This document shows positions 32,654-41,116 of a stretch of DNA of 64,000 nucleotides, in pieces. Both the position numbers and the translations under genes were made by a program. How positions within the stretch are numbered: the stretch's first letter is position 1; each line of letters begins with the position of its first letter. Origin of the DNA: Flavobacteriales bacterium UBA7878 (GTDB lineage Bacteria; Bacteroidota; Bacteroidia; Flavobacteriales; Schleiferiaceae); the NCBI GenBank assembly GCA_002501205.1, contig DLRW01000043.1, forward strand, positions 91,291-155,290, given 5' to 3'. The notes beneath the pieces were generated by a model. That model worked only from the letters and a program-made list of their open reading frames with translations. It was not told the origin of the DNA and made no database searches.

Positions 32654-33632
32654 TCCCGAATCAGATGCTTTTGAAAAGCGCGTAGACCTGAGTCGATTTA
32701 AAGCATCGCTGGAAAGGGTGAATGAGCAAATCGGATCCTATATCGTTGGGCAAGGCAAGGCAGTAGAGCTTTTGCAGGTTGCGCTTATCGCAGATGGTCA
32801 TGTCTTGATTGAAGGAGTGCCTGGAATTGCTAAAACTCAATTGGCCAAGCTTATGGCCCGTGCCCTGGATTTAGATTTTTCGCGGGTGCAGTTTACACCG
32901 GACCTTATGCCTTCCGATATTTTAGGGACATCCGTATACAACCAAAAACAAGGGGAGTTTGAGTTTAAGTCCGGACCGGTTTTCTCCAATGTGGTATTGG
33001 TCGATGAGATCAATCGGGCCCCAGCCAAAACTCAGGCTGCCTTATTTGAGGTGATGGAAGAAAGGCAGGTAACCATTGATGGGCATCAGCATAAAATGGA
33101 TGAACCCTACTTGATTTTAGCTACCCAAAACCCCATCGAGCAAGAGGGAACCTATCGTTTGCCGGAAGCGCAGTTAGACCGATTCCTTTTTAAAATTTCT
33201 ATGGACTACCCTAGTCTGGATGAGGAGTTTGAGATATTAAAATTGCATCAATCCCTGCAAAGCAAGCCAGAGGATATGATTCAGAAGGCCCTCTCCAAGG
33301 AAGACATTCAGGAATTGCGCGCCACGGCCAAACAGATTCATATTGAAGAAGATATTTTACGCTATATCGCCGCGATTGTAGATGCTACACGCAATCAAGG
33401 TTCCTTATACCTTGGGGCTTCACCACGGGCTTCCCTGGCCTTATTAAATAGTGCCCGTGCGCTGGCCGCTATTCAGGATCGGGATTTTGTGAGTCCGGAT
33501 GATATTCGTTTCCTCGCCGCACCCGTTTTAGCGCATCGGGTAATTCTTAGTCCCGAACGTGAGATGGAAGGCTTAAGCAGTGTAGAGGTGCTTGATCAAA
33601 TTGTAAGAAGCATCAAAGTACCCGGTTCTTGA
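32637..33632 (+). CDS. MoxR-family AAA+ ATPase
   Basis: A 331-residue AAA+ protein with a MoxR-type Walker A (GVPGIAKTQLAKLMA), Walker B (NVVLVDEINRAPAKTQAALFEVMEE), sensor 1 (LILATQNPIEQEGTYRLPEAQLDRFLF) and the C-terminal lid (YLGASPRASLALLNSARALAA). MoxR ATPases act as chaperones in maturation of metal-centre or envelope complexes, usually with a von Willebrand A or DUF58 partner. The DUF58 gene follows with a 4-base overlap, so a MoxR-DUF58 complex is likely. Confidence 0.95.
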   Translation: MEENTNPESDAFEKRVDLSRFKASLERVNEQIGSYIVGQGKAVELLQVALIADGHVLIEGVPGIAKTQLAKLMARALDLDFSRVQFTPDLMPSDILGTSVYNQKQGEFEFKSGPVFSNVVLVDEINRAPAKTQAALFEVMEERQVTIDGHQHKMDEPYLILATQNPIEQEGTYRLPEAQLDRFLFKISMDYPSLDEEFEILKLHQSLQSKPEDMIQKALSKEDIQELRATAKQIHIEEDILRYIAAIVDATRNQGSLYLGASPRASLALLNSARALAAIQDRDFVSPDDIRFLAAPVLAHRVILSPEREMEGLSSVEVLDQIVRSIKVPGS

Positions 33633-34960
33633 AGCTGATTAGGAATCTATATTTCGGACCTAATTTTTATCGAATTACAGGTCTTTTAATCGGGCTTTGG
33701 ATATTAGCTTACCCCTTGCCTTTCCTGCTATTTCCGGTGCAAATCATTACCGTCCTATACGCAGTTGTATTGCTCTGGGAAATAGTTTATCTCTTTCGGC
33801 GCGAAGCTAATATTGAAGCGCATAGGGAAGTGTCGGATCGATTATCAAATGGCGATGCCAATCTGGTGCAAATCAAAATCTTGAGCCTTTATAACAGTCC
33901 CGTAAAAATTGAGGTCTTGGATGAAATTCCCGCCCAATTTCAATTGAGGAATCATTCCTTTAAAGCTACAATTCAACCTTTGGAAGAATTAACTTGGGAC
34001 TATCATTTACGCCCGGTTAAACGCGGGCCCTACGAATTTGGGAAACTGCGGATTTACGTTTCCTTTTTAAGTCATTCCATTCAACGTGCTTTGGTTCATG
34101 ATCTTAGTCGCACGGTAAAAACCTATCCTTCCTATCTGGATTTACGACGCTATGAATTAATGGCCTTTAGCGATCAATTGCGTTTGCAAGGTCAAAAAAG
34201 AGTGCGCCAAATTGCAGTGAGCAAGGAGTTTGAGAAGATTGACAAATACGTAGAAGGCGATGATTACCGCCGTATTAACTGGAAGGCCACTGCGCGTACC
34301 GGCGATTTAATGGTGAACCACTATCGAGATGAGCGCAGCCAAAACATTTTGATGGCCATCGATAAAGGTAGGGCTATGAAAATGCCTTTCGGCGGAATGA
34401 GCTTGTTGGATTATGCCATTAATGCCAGTCTCATGATTAGCAATGTGGCTTTAAAGAAAGGCGATCGAGCGGGAATGGTAAGCGTTCAAGATAAAGTGCA
34501 GGGCCAGGTGCTGCCCGAATCGCGTGCCAGTCAGATGATGCGCATTATGGAAGCCTTGTACGCGGAGAAAACGGCCTATAAGGAAACGGATATGAGGGCC
34601 TTATACCGCTGGTGCAGTTACCGCCTTAAGGAGCGCAGCTTAATTATGCTCTACAGCAATTTTGAATCCTTGCATGCCCTAAAACGACAATTGCCCTATC
34701 TAAAATTGATTAATCGCAGCCATCGTTTATTGCTGATCTTTTTCCTGAATGAAGAAGTGGAAGACATTAGTATGAAGGAGGCCAATAACCTTCAGGAAGT
34801 ATATCGAAAAGCACTGGCCGAAGATTTCGTTTTGGAGAAACGCCGTATTGCCCATGCCTTGCAAAGGGAGGGGATTCAAACTTTATTGACCCGCCCTGAA
34901 GACCTCAATATTAAAGCCCTCAACAAGTATCTGGAGATTAAGCAGCGGGGTTTGATTTAA
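33629..34960 (+). CDS. DUF58 domain protein (MoxR partner)
   Basis: A 443-residue protein starting at a TTG that overlaps the MoxR stop (TTGA). Two N-terminal membrane helices (about 14-48) precede a beta-rich region and the DUF58 core, recognisable as FEKIDKYVEGDDYRRINWKATARTGDLMVNHYRDERSQN, followed by a vWA-like domain. Within that domain NILMAIDKGRAMKMP stands where a MIDAS D-x-S-x-S would be, so the metal site looks degenerate. It ends in a 4-base convergent overlap with the lipoprotein gene on the other strand. Confidence 0.92.
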   Translation: MKLIRNLYFGPNFYRITGLLIGLWILAYPLPFLLFPVQIITVLYAVVLLWEIVYLFRREANIEAHREVSDRLSNGDANLVQIKILSLYNSPVKIEVLDEIPAQFQLRNHSFKATIQPLEELTWDYHLRPVKRGPYEFGKLRIYVSFLSHSIQRALVHDLSRTVKTYPSYLDLRRYELMAFSDQLRLQGQKRVRQIAVSKEFEKIDKYVEGDDYRRINWKATARTGDLMVNHYRDERSQNILMAIDKGRAMKMPFGGMSLLDYAINASLMISNVALKKGDRAGMVSVQDKVQGQVLPESRASQMMRIMEALYAEKTAYKETDMRALYRWCSYRLKERSLIMLYSNFESLHALKRQLPYLKLINRSHRLLLIFFLNEEVEDISMKEANNLQEVYRKALAEDFVLEKRRIAHALQREGIQTLLTRPEDLNIKALNKYLEIKQRGLI

Positions 34961-35688
34961 AGCACATTGTAGAGATCGGGCAAGAGCCATTCACTGCTAT
35001 TACCTGCAGCGTCCTTCACCTCCAATTTCACTTTAAAACTGGTTCCTGCTTGATAACTACTACTACCGGGAATAGCATGGAAGGAAGAAGCATTGCTCTG
35101 TCCTGCTAAGTCGATACTATGACTGTAGATATCAGAGCCCAGACTTCCATTCCATTCAATTAAACGGATTTTGAGTTCATCCAGGGCTTTATTGTCTTGC
35201 AGCACATAGCTTATTTCAAAGAGAACACTAGGGTTTTGACTAAGCACCCCATTGGTTTGAGCATCCAATATTTGGGGTTTTTCGGTATCGGGATCCTGAA
35301 CCACAAAGCTTTGTTCTAATATGCTCTCCTGACCATCTTCATCGCCGGCCTTAACCAGAATATAATTACGACCGGTGATATTCAGCGTGCTGGGCACCAA
35401 TGCTTGGAAACGCAGCTCATCATTCATTCCTGAAATCCCTCTTTGGGAAAAGTGATATACGGTATTGCCTCCCGTTTCCGTACCCAGGGTAACTTCGGTA
35501 AAGGTCAGTCCGCTGTCGTCGGAGTAGACAATATGCACATCAATGCTATCGGATAAATTTAGAGTGTCGCTGGGGCTGATAATGCTGATGATTGGACTGG
35601 GGTTTTCTTCGGTGCCACCAACCCCACAACTGCTAAGGCCTAGGCTCAATCCAGCCAGGCTAGCTAAAAGGAATCTAGTCTTCATCAT
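34957..35688 (-). CDS. Lipoprotein with Ig-like repeats, DUF4625-like
   Basis: A 243-residue lipoprotein (lipobox LSSC at about residue 20) with two beta-sandwich-like units (residues about 32-128 and 135-240). Each opens with an Ile-rich strand and an Asp/Ser loop (IISIISPSDTLNLSDSIDVHIVYSDDSG; PQILDAQTNGVLSQNPSVLFEI). The pattern resembles DUF4625/Ig-like proteins of Bacteroidota. It overlaps rmuC at its start by 14 bases and the DUF58 gene at its stop by 4 bases. No function is known. Confidence 0.75.
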   Translation of the reverse strand: MMKTRFLLASLAGLSLGLSSCGVGGTEENPSPIISIISPSDTLNLSDSIDVHIVYSDDSGLTFTEVTLGTETGGNTVYHFSQRGISGMNDELRFQALVPSTLNITGRNYILVKAGDEDGQESILEQSFVVQDPDTEKPQILDAQTNGVLSQNPSVLFEISYVLQDNKALDELKIRLIEWNGSLGSDIYSHSIDLAGQSNASSFHAIPGSSSYQAGTSFKVKLEVKDAAGNSSEWLLPDLYNVL

Positions 35689-37000
35689 GACTGTCGATTA
35701 AGCGATTATCCAATTTTTTCTGTGAGTTTACGGCCCCTAATTCTTGGAGCTTTTGAGCGCGGGTAACCAGACTGCCACGACCTTCACTAAGCTTATTCAT
35801 AGCCGCATCGTAGGTCTTTTGGGAGGTAGCCATTTGATTTCCCAGTTTCATTAGGTCATCGGAGAAGTTCACAAACTTGTCGAACATGGCTCCTGCCTGA
35901 CGGGCAATTTCCTCCGCATTTTTATTCTGAGCATCCTGGCGCCAGATATAGCTAATAGTCCGTAGGGTAGCAAGCAGGGTTGAGGTGCTCACCAGCACAA
36001 TATTCTTTTGCAGGGCCTTATCAAAGAGTTGAGGGTCTTCGGCTAAAGCCAAATGCAAGGCCGGTTCATTAGCCACAAAGAGCATCACATAATCCGGTTG
36101 ATTAACCCCAGGGAGATCCTGGTAATTTCGTTTGCTCAGGCTGTCGATATGCCCATGGATGCTCAGCAGATGCTCCTTCAGAAAGCGCGTTTTCTCGGCT
36201 TCTTCTTCGCTTTCTGTATAGCGCAGGTAGGCGGTTAGTGAAACTTTGGAATCCAGAATTAAATGCTTTCCATCGGGGAGATCGAGCAGGAAGTCGGGTC
36301 TTTGATTTTGGTTTTCACTGTTCTTAAAGTTCACCTCCTTACGATAGTGGATGTCCTTTTGCAGACCGGCCGATTCGAGGATGCGTTCTAATTGGTATTC
36401 ACCCCAATTCCCCTGAGTTTTACTCTCCCCTTTAAGGGCCTGGGTGAGGGAATGCGCTTCGGCCTTTAGGCTGTGATTGAGTTCTTGTAAGCTTTTAATT
36501 TGCTGAATGAGCGCAGAGTTACGCTCGGCGCCCTCCAAATTGGTGCGACTTACTTTTTCTTGAAATTCCTTAATCTTTTCATTCAAGGGTTTTAAAATAC
36601 CCTCAATGTTCTCCTTATTGGTTTGGGTAAAGCGCTCGCTTTTTTCTTCCAGGATCTTTTGAGCCAGATTTTGGAATTGCTCACTAAACTGTTTTTGGAG
36701 ATCGCTTAATTCGGATTTCTGCTTCCTTAAACGCTCTTGGGCATGATCTACTTCGGCCCTGAGCCTGGCCTTATCTTCACTGTAAGATTGGATTTGTTGA
36801 CGCAGATTTTGCAGCTCTGCTTCCAGGCTTTGGATGCGTTCTTCGGCGCTCTGTGCCTTAGATTGCCAAAGGGCCAAATCATTCTTCAATTGGTTTTTTT
36901 CGGCCTCCAGGGCCGGATGGGGTCTTTTTTGGTTAATCCACCAGGCCAGGGCAAAACCCAGAACAAAAGCCAGGGGGATAAAGAGATACACTAAACTCAT
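35675..37000 (-). CDS. rmuC: DNA recombination protein RmuC homologue
   Basis: A 441-residue protein with a single N-terminal membrane anchor (LVYLFIPLAFVLGFALAWWI), a coiled coil of about 150 residues, and the RmuC nuclease-like domain (TQGNWGEYQLERILESAGL, RPDFLLDLPDGKHLILDSKVSL, DYVMLFVANEPALHLALA, ISYIWRQDAQNKNAEEIA). The PD-(D/E)xK-like residues are plausible in DFLLD and ILDSKVS. In E. coli RmuC limits inversions at short inverted repeats. It overlaps marC by 4 bases. Confidence 0.92.
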   Translation of the reverse strand: MSLVYLFIPLAFVLGFALAWWINQKRPHPALEAEKNQLKNDLALWQSKAQSAEERIQSLEAELQNLRQQIQSYSEDKARLRAEVDHAQERLRKQKSELSDLQKQFSEQFQNLAQKILEEKSERFTQTNKENIEGILKPLNEKIKEFQEKVSRTNLEGAERNSALIQQIKSLQELNHSLKAEAHSLTQALKGESKTQGNWGEYQLERILESAGLQKDIHYRKEVNFKNSENQNQRPDFLLDLPDGKHLILDSKVSLTAYLRYTESEEEAEKTRFLKEHLLSIHGHIDSLSKRNYQDLPGVNQPDYVMLFVANEPALHLALAEDPQLFDKALQKNIVLVSTSTLLATLRTISYIWRQDAQNKNAEEIARQAGAMFDKFVNFSDDLMKLGNQMATSQKTYDAAMNKLSEGRGSLVTRAQKLQELGAVNSQKKLDNRLIDSHDED

Positions 37001-37659
37001 ACACTAAAATTATAGTAGAGGGTAAAGACACCTTTTAAGAACATTTGGGCGGCCAGCGAACCTACTACCAGACCCATAATACGGTTAAATACTTTGAGAC
37101 CATTATCGCCCAAGGCCTTTTTTATAAAGGGCATGCGCTGTAAGATAATCAAGGCAGCTATGCTAACGATAATAATGGCCACAATTCCACTTACATAGTC
37201 CATCCAGGTAGTAGCCGCAATACTCATATTGATAATGGTGGTAAGCATACCAGCGCCTACCATTACCGGGATAGCCAAAGGCACCACGCTAATGTCGTCT
37301 CTTTTCTCCGCTGCTTTTTGATCCTTCTCATTATGATTCACTTTTTTGCCATGGCCTTGCACCATGTTTAAACCCATTATAAAGAGGATGGAACCCCCGA
37401 AGATGCGCAGACCGGCAGGTGAAATACCGAAGAATTGAAAGATATAGGTTCCCAGCAAGAATGAGATAATCATGGTGAGGAAAGCCGCTTTCATGGTCTT
37501 CCCGGCTACATGACGAATCTCTTCCCTAGGGGCGTTCTCATCTAAAAGTCCCAACATGATTACCCCTACCGATAAGGGATTCATAATGGTGAAGAGCGAA
37601 ATACTGTCTGAAAGAATACTGCGTAAAAGGTCCAGAATCATTTGAGGGTTTTGAAGCAT
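36997..37659 (-). CDS. MarC family integral membrane protein
   Basis: A 220-residue protein with six membrane helices. Family features include SLFTIMNPLSVGVIMLGLLD near the N-terminus, LRIFGGSILFIMGLNMVQG, and VVPLAIPVMVGAGMLTTIINMS, the repeated N-P and P-G-containing halves. Despite the name, MarC is not linked to multiple antibiotic resistance; relatives are putative amino-acid or small-molecule transporters. The ATG at 37659 is used, although an in-frame ATG at 37641 is also plausible. Confidence 0.9.
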   Translation of the reverse strand: MLQNPQMILDLLRSILSDSISLFTIMNPLSVGVIMLGLLDENAPREEIRHVAGKTMKAAFLTMIISFLLGTYIFQFFGISPAGLRIFGGSILFIMGLNMVQGHGKKVNHNEKDQKAAEKRDDISVVPLAIPVMVGAGMLTTIINMSIAATTWMDYVSGIVAIIIVSIAALIILQRMPFIKKALGDNGLKVFNRIMGLVVGSLAAQMFLKGVFTLYYNFSV

Positions 37660-37752
37660 CAAAATAAGTAAATGCTAAGCAAACCTCTTCTTTATTGCGA
37701 GCCGGATTGCAGAATCTGTTTTTGGGACGCTTTCAATTCTTATTTTTGGGAG

Positions 37753-38628
37753 ATGGACATCCAGTTCCCCAATCTAATCCACCATGCCATCCCCTTTTTT
37801 GTGGCATTTGTTCTGCTGGAAATCGTACTAACGGCTTGGCGTCGTATACCGACCTATCAAGCGAAGGACGCCTTGAGCAGTATTGCCATGGGCCTCGGCA
37901 ATGTTGGCGTGGGCTTTATAAGCAAAGCTTTAATATTTGGGGCCTATACTCTGGTGTACCAGTTTCGGATTTTCACTTTGGACTTTAGCTGGTGGATGTG
38001 GATCTTGCTCTTTTTGGGAGATGATTTATCCTATTACTGGTTTCATCGTATTTCTCATAATGTGCGCTATTTCTGGGCCAGTCATATTGTACATCACAGT
38101 TCGCAGAATTACAATTTAGCCACGGCACTGCGTCAAACCTGGACCGGTGGCCTTACCGGAAGCTTTATCTTTTACCTCTGGTTGCCTTTCCTAGGCTTTC
38201 ATCCGCTGGCCATTCTCTTCATGCACAGCATTAGCCTTTTGTATCAGTTTTGGATTCACACCGAGCTTATTGACCGCATGCCTCGCTGGTTCGAGTATAT
38301 CTTTAATACCCCCTCCCATCATCGCGTGCATCATAGTAGCGATACTAAGTATTTAGACCGGAATCATGCCGGAATTTTAATTATCTGGGATCGGATGTTT
38401 GGCACTTTTATCGAAGAGGAAGAGCATCCCCATTACGGGCTTACCAAGAATATTCATAGCTTTAACCCACTGTATATCGCTACCCATGAATGGATTGCGA
38501 TTTTTCAGGATATCCGAAAACACCCTAAATATTTCTGGTCCTACTTATTCGGTCCACCGGGCTGGAGTCATGATGGTTCACGAAAAACCAGTGCTCAGCT
38601 CCGTGCGGAAATGCAAGATTCTGAATGA
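37753..38628 (+). CDS. Fatty acid hydroxylase / sterol desaturase superfamily membrane enzyme
   Basis: A 291-residue membrane protein with the di-iron histidine clusters of the superfamily: HRISH (HX3H), HIVHH (HX2HH) and HRVHH (HX2HH), plus a further His in NRNHAG. About four to five membrane helices surround them. It probably hydroxylates or desaturates a lipid or carotenoid-like substrate using O2. The frame opens at an ATG at 37672, but the ATG at 37753 starts right before the first hydrophobic helix, as in relatives. The retropepsin-like gene overlaps its stop by 4 bases. Confidence 0.88.
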   Translation: MDIQFPNLIHHAIPFFVAFVLLEIVLTAWRRIPTYQAKDALSSIAMGLGNVGVGFISKALIFGAYTLVYQFRIFTLDFSWWMWILLFLGDDLSYYWFHRISHNVRYFWASHIVHHSSQNYNLATALRQTWTGGLTGSFIFYLWLPFLGFHPLAILFMHSISLLYQFWIHTELIDRMPRWFEYIFNTPSHHRVHHSSDTKYLDRNHAGILIIWDRMFGTFIEEEEHPHYGLTKNIHSFNPLYIATHEWIAIFQDIRKHPKYFWSYLFGPPGWSHDGSRKTSAQLRAEMQDSE

Positions 38629-39602
38629 GAACCTGGATAGGCATATTCCTAATGCTTTGCAGCATCTCCCTTTGGGGGGGAAAGCCGCCTGAACCATCTT
38701 TTAGTTTGGGAGCTTATAATCAGCGCCTAATTATGCAGCGGCCAGTGCCTAAAGGTGACTTCCAGCATATGGTGATCCCTTTTAAGCGAGTGGGGAATTT
38801 GATAATAGTGGAAGCTACGGTAGATGGTATTCGAGGAAACTTCATTTTCGACACTGGCGCACCTTATCTGGTGCTAAACGCTACCTATTTCCGTAATTAT
38901 AAGGAGGAGGAAGGACATATCGCTACCGATGTCACCGGTAAGCTCAATACCCAGCGAACCACCGAGGTGGAGCGACTCAAGGTAATGGGTATGTACTATG
39001 AAAATTTGGAGGCTGATGTAAGCGATTTATCCACTATTGAAAACAAGAGAGGCATTCAGGTTTTGGGACTGCTGGGGGTCAATCTCTTTATGCGGATGGA
39101 GATCGAGATCAATCTGCAAGATGAACAATTAATCGTGTATCGCATCGATCGTGAAGGTCGACGTTTAGAGCAGCCTAGCTACCGAATGGAAGGCGATTAT
39201 CATAAATCTTTCGAACTGCGGAATAATGCCATTATCGCCAGTGGTACCATTGCTGGTCAAAGCCTGAATTTTTGTTTCGATACCGGTGCTGAGGCTTTAT
39301 TACTGGACAATGATTTGGATGAAGAGGTGTATACCGAAATGCGCATCGTGCGGCGATCAACCTTAAACGGTGCCGGGGGTTCCAGTACTGAGGTGCTGTT
39401 TGGTGCCTTACGGGAAATGGAATTTGGACCTAAGTTAAAAAGCTGTCAGGTGATGATTGCCGACCTGGAAGAAATTGGTCGGGCTTACGGTTTTCCGGTG
39501 GATGGATTTGTGGGCTATGATCTCTTGCGAATGGGCTCAGTCTGTATTAATTTTAAGACTATGGAACTTATTGTCAATGTTTTTAAAAAGGAGCATGAAT
39601 AG
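38625..39602 (+). CDS. Secreted retropepsin-like aspartic protease with two lobes
   Basis: A 325-residue protein with a signal sequence and two aspartyl-protease half-domains in one chain. The first active Asp is in NFIFDTGAPYLVLN (about residue 76), the second in NFCFDTGAEALLLD (about residue 218). Each is followed by a hydrophobic-hydrophobic-Gly element (VLGLLGVNLF, VDGFVGYDLL). The layout is pepsin-like, with two fused retropepsin-type units, so it could be active as a monomer. It is coupled to the desaturase gene by ATGA and to the next gene by an 8-base overlap. Confidence 0.85.
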   Translation: MRTWIGIFLMLCSISLWGGKPPEPSFSLGAYNQRLIMQRPVPKGDFQHMVIPFKRVGNLIIVEATVDGIRGNFIFDTGAPYLVLNATYFRNYKEEEGHIATDVTGKLNTQRTTEVERLKVMGMYYENLEADVSDLSTIENKRGIQVLGLLGVNLFMRMEIEINLQDEQLIVYRIDREGRRLEQPSYRMEGDYHKSFELRNNAIIASGTIAGQSLNFCFDTGAEALLLDNDLDEEVYTEMRIVRRSTLNGAGGSSTEVLFGALREMEFGPKLKSCQVMIADLEEIGRAYGFPVDGFVGYDLLRMGSVCINFKTMELIVNVFKKEHE

Positions 39603-41016
39603 GATAATTGGAATAGTACTCCTTTTGATTGGTACCACCTTTAGCGCTTTAGGGCAGGATAAAGGTATCGCCTATAAAATCGTGGGTAAGGACCTGTATT
39701 GCTCCATCGATCGCTCTTTGCCTCAAAGTCAAATCGACAGCCTATTGGGCACCTGTGATATCGACTTTAATAATTTGGAAGCCATGCTGCGCAGTGGAGA
39801 AAGCAGTGCCGACCATTGGCAGGTTGAGGCCATTGAGCCCCATCGTATTGTCCTTAAAAAACCCTTGAAAAGCCTCACGGGTAAAGCGGGAAACCAGAAG
39901 GACCTTATTGTGCTCCTTAATGAGGAAATTGAGTCCACGGTAGAGGATTACCGTTTTGGCTATAATATGTTCCACAAGCCGGCGGTGATTGAGCTGGATA
40001 ACGGCTTAACGCGATTTTTTCTCAAGGTAGAAGGAGGCAAGCCCCATGGGATTTTTATTAGTGGCACCTTTAATGAATGGAGCACCAGTGCCAACCCCAT
40101 GGAACCTTGTGATAGTGGCTATTATGTCGATTTAAAATTAGGCGTGGGCCCACATTATTATAAGTACATCGTAAATGGCTATTGGCTACTCGACCCTCGA
40201 AACCAATTGAAGGAATCGGACTGGGAAGGCAATGAAAATTCAGTGTATTTCAAATGCAATTATACCTTCCGCTTAAAGGGCTATACGAATGCCAACAGAG
40301 TGAATTTGGCGGGTTCCTTTAATGATTGGAATGATAATCGGTTTACCCTGCGCAGGGTGCCGGGCGGTTGGCAGCGTAAATGCTATGTAAAGGAAGGCAC
40401 CCATGCCTATAAGTATATAGTGGATGGTGAATGGATACTTGATCCGGATAATCCGGTAAAGCGCGATGACGGCGCTGGTAACCAGAACTCATTTATGTCG
40501 GTAGGCGATAGTATAGTATTCTATTATCCCCGCGATTTGGATGCTCGCTTTGTGGTTCTCAGCGGCAGCTTTAATGGCTGGAATGCCGAGGAGTTGCGTA
40601 TGCAGAAAACCGACAGTGGCTGGGTATTACCTTATGTACTGGCAGCGGGTAATTATGAGTATCGCTTTAGAGTAGCAGATAAAATGGAATGGCAAATGGA
40701 CCCTTTAAATCCGATTAGTTCCGGACCCTATGAAACCAAGAATTCCGTCGTAAGTGTAAAGGCCAATCATCATTTTTTCTTCCCTCGTACACGTGGGGTG
40801 GATGAAGTAATCTTAACGGGTGATTTTAATGGCTGGAATGAGCATGGCTATTATATGGAGCGTCGTGCGGATGGCTGGCATGCAGATCTGTATCTGCCGA
40901 AAGGCAAAACCCGCTATAAGTTTATTGTAGACGGGAAATGGATAAAGGACCCTTCCAATCCGCTCTTTGAACCCAATGAATACGATGGCTATAATTCCGT
41001 GATCTGGATGAAATAA
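39595..41016 (+). CDS. Secreted protein with four tandem CBM48/AMPK-like glycogen-binding modules
   Basis: A 473-residue exported protein starting at an ATG at 39595 (signal MNRIIGIVLLLIGTTFSALG). After a 110-residue N-terminal domain, four E-set modules of about 85 residues follow at residues about 132-217, 221-302, 305-388 and 390-473. Each has the signature hydrophobic-Gly-x-Phe-Asn-x-Trp, a middle Gly-Trp strand, and Tyr-Lys/Arg-Phe/Tyr-hydrophobic-Val-Asp/Asn-Gly-x-Trp, for example AGSFNDWN with YKYIVDGEWILDP. The family binds starch/glycogen-type glucans. No enzyme domain is attached. The upstream 46 residues of the open frame lie inside the protease gene and are not used. Confidence 0.85.
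   Translation: MNRIIGIVLLLIGTTFSALGQDKGIAYKIVGKDLYCSIDRSLPQSQIDSLLGTCDIDFNNLEAMLRSGESSADHWQVEAIEPHRIVLKKPLKSLTGKAGNQKDLIVLLNEEIESTVEDYRFGYNMFHKPAVIELDNGLTRFFLKVEGGKPHGIFISGTFNEWSTSANPMEPCDSGYYVDLKLGVGPHYYKYIVNGYWLLDPRNQLKESDWEGNENSVYFKCNYTFRLKGYTNANRVNLAGSFNDWNDNRFTLRRVPGGWQRKCYVKEGTHAYKYIVDGEWILDPDNPVKRDDGAGNQNSFMSVGDSIVFYYPRDLDARFVVLSGSFNGWNAEELRMQKTDSGWVLPYVLAAGNYEYRFRVADKMEWQMDPLNPISSGPYETKNSVVSVKANHHFFFPRTRGVDEVILTGDFNGWNEHGYYMERRADGWHADLYLPKGKTRYKFIVDGKWIKDPSNPLFEPNEYDGYNSVIWMK
39990..41013 (+). repeat. Four tandem E-set coding repeats
   Basis: Roughly 250-base units encode the four CBM48-like modules. They are divergent at the DNA level but share the Gly-x-Phe-Asn-x-Trp and Val-Asp/Asn-Gly-x-Trp signatures, which points to old duplication, not recent amplification. 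Confidence 0.8.
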
Positions 41017-41025
41017 GTCTCTAAC

Positions 41026-41054
41026 AAAAAAGGAGCACCCCTGCAGGTGCTCCT
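41026..41054 (-). terminator. Intrinsic terminator of the RND efflux operon
   Basis: AGGAGCACC (41031-41039) pairs perfectly with GGTGCTCCT (41046-41054) around a 6-base loop. The A-run at 41026-41030 becomes a T-run on the minus strand, so it ends the minus-strand efflux operon. On the plus strand no T-run follows. Confidence 0.82.
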
Positions 41055-41116
41055 CTCGTCGTAAACCATGTCAGTCATCTAAAGCGAGATAACTGATTGA
41101 AGAAAAACAGAATTAA

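Noticed and set aside
36997..37659. MarC as a multiple-antibiotic-resistance protein
   Set aside because: The family name is historical; its members are not established drug-resistance proteins, and the context (RmuC, lipoprotein) gives no support.
37740..37747. A perfect TATTTTTG -7 element only 5 bases before the ATG of the fatty-acid-hydroxylase gene
   Set aside because: It would require a leaderless transcript, unlike the 14-21 base spacing of the other candidates, and the nearest TTTG is only 15 bases upstream. A chance match, or a sign that translation starts elsewhere, is as likely.
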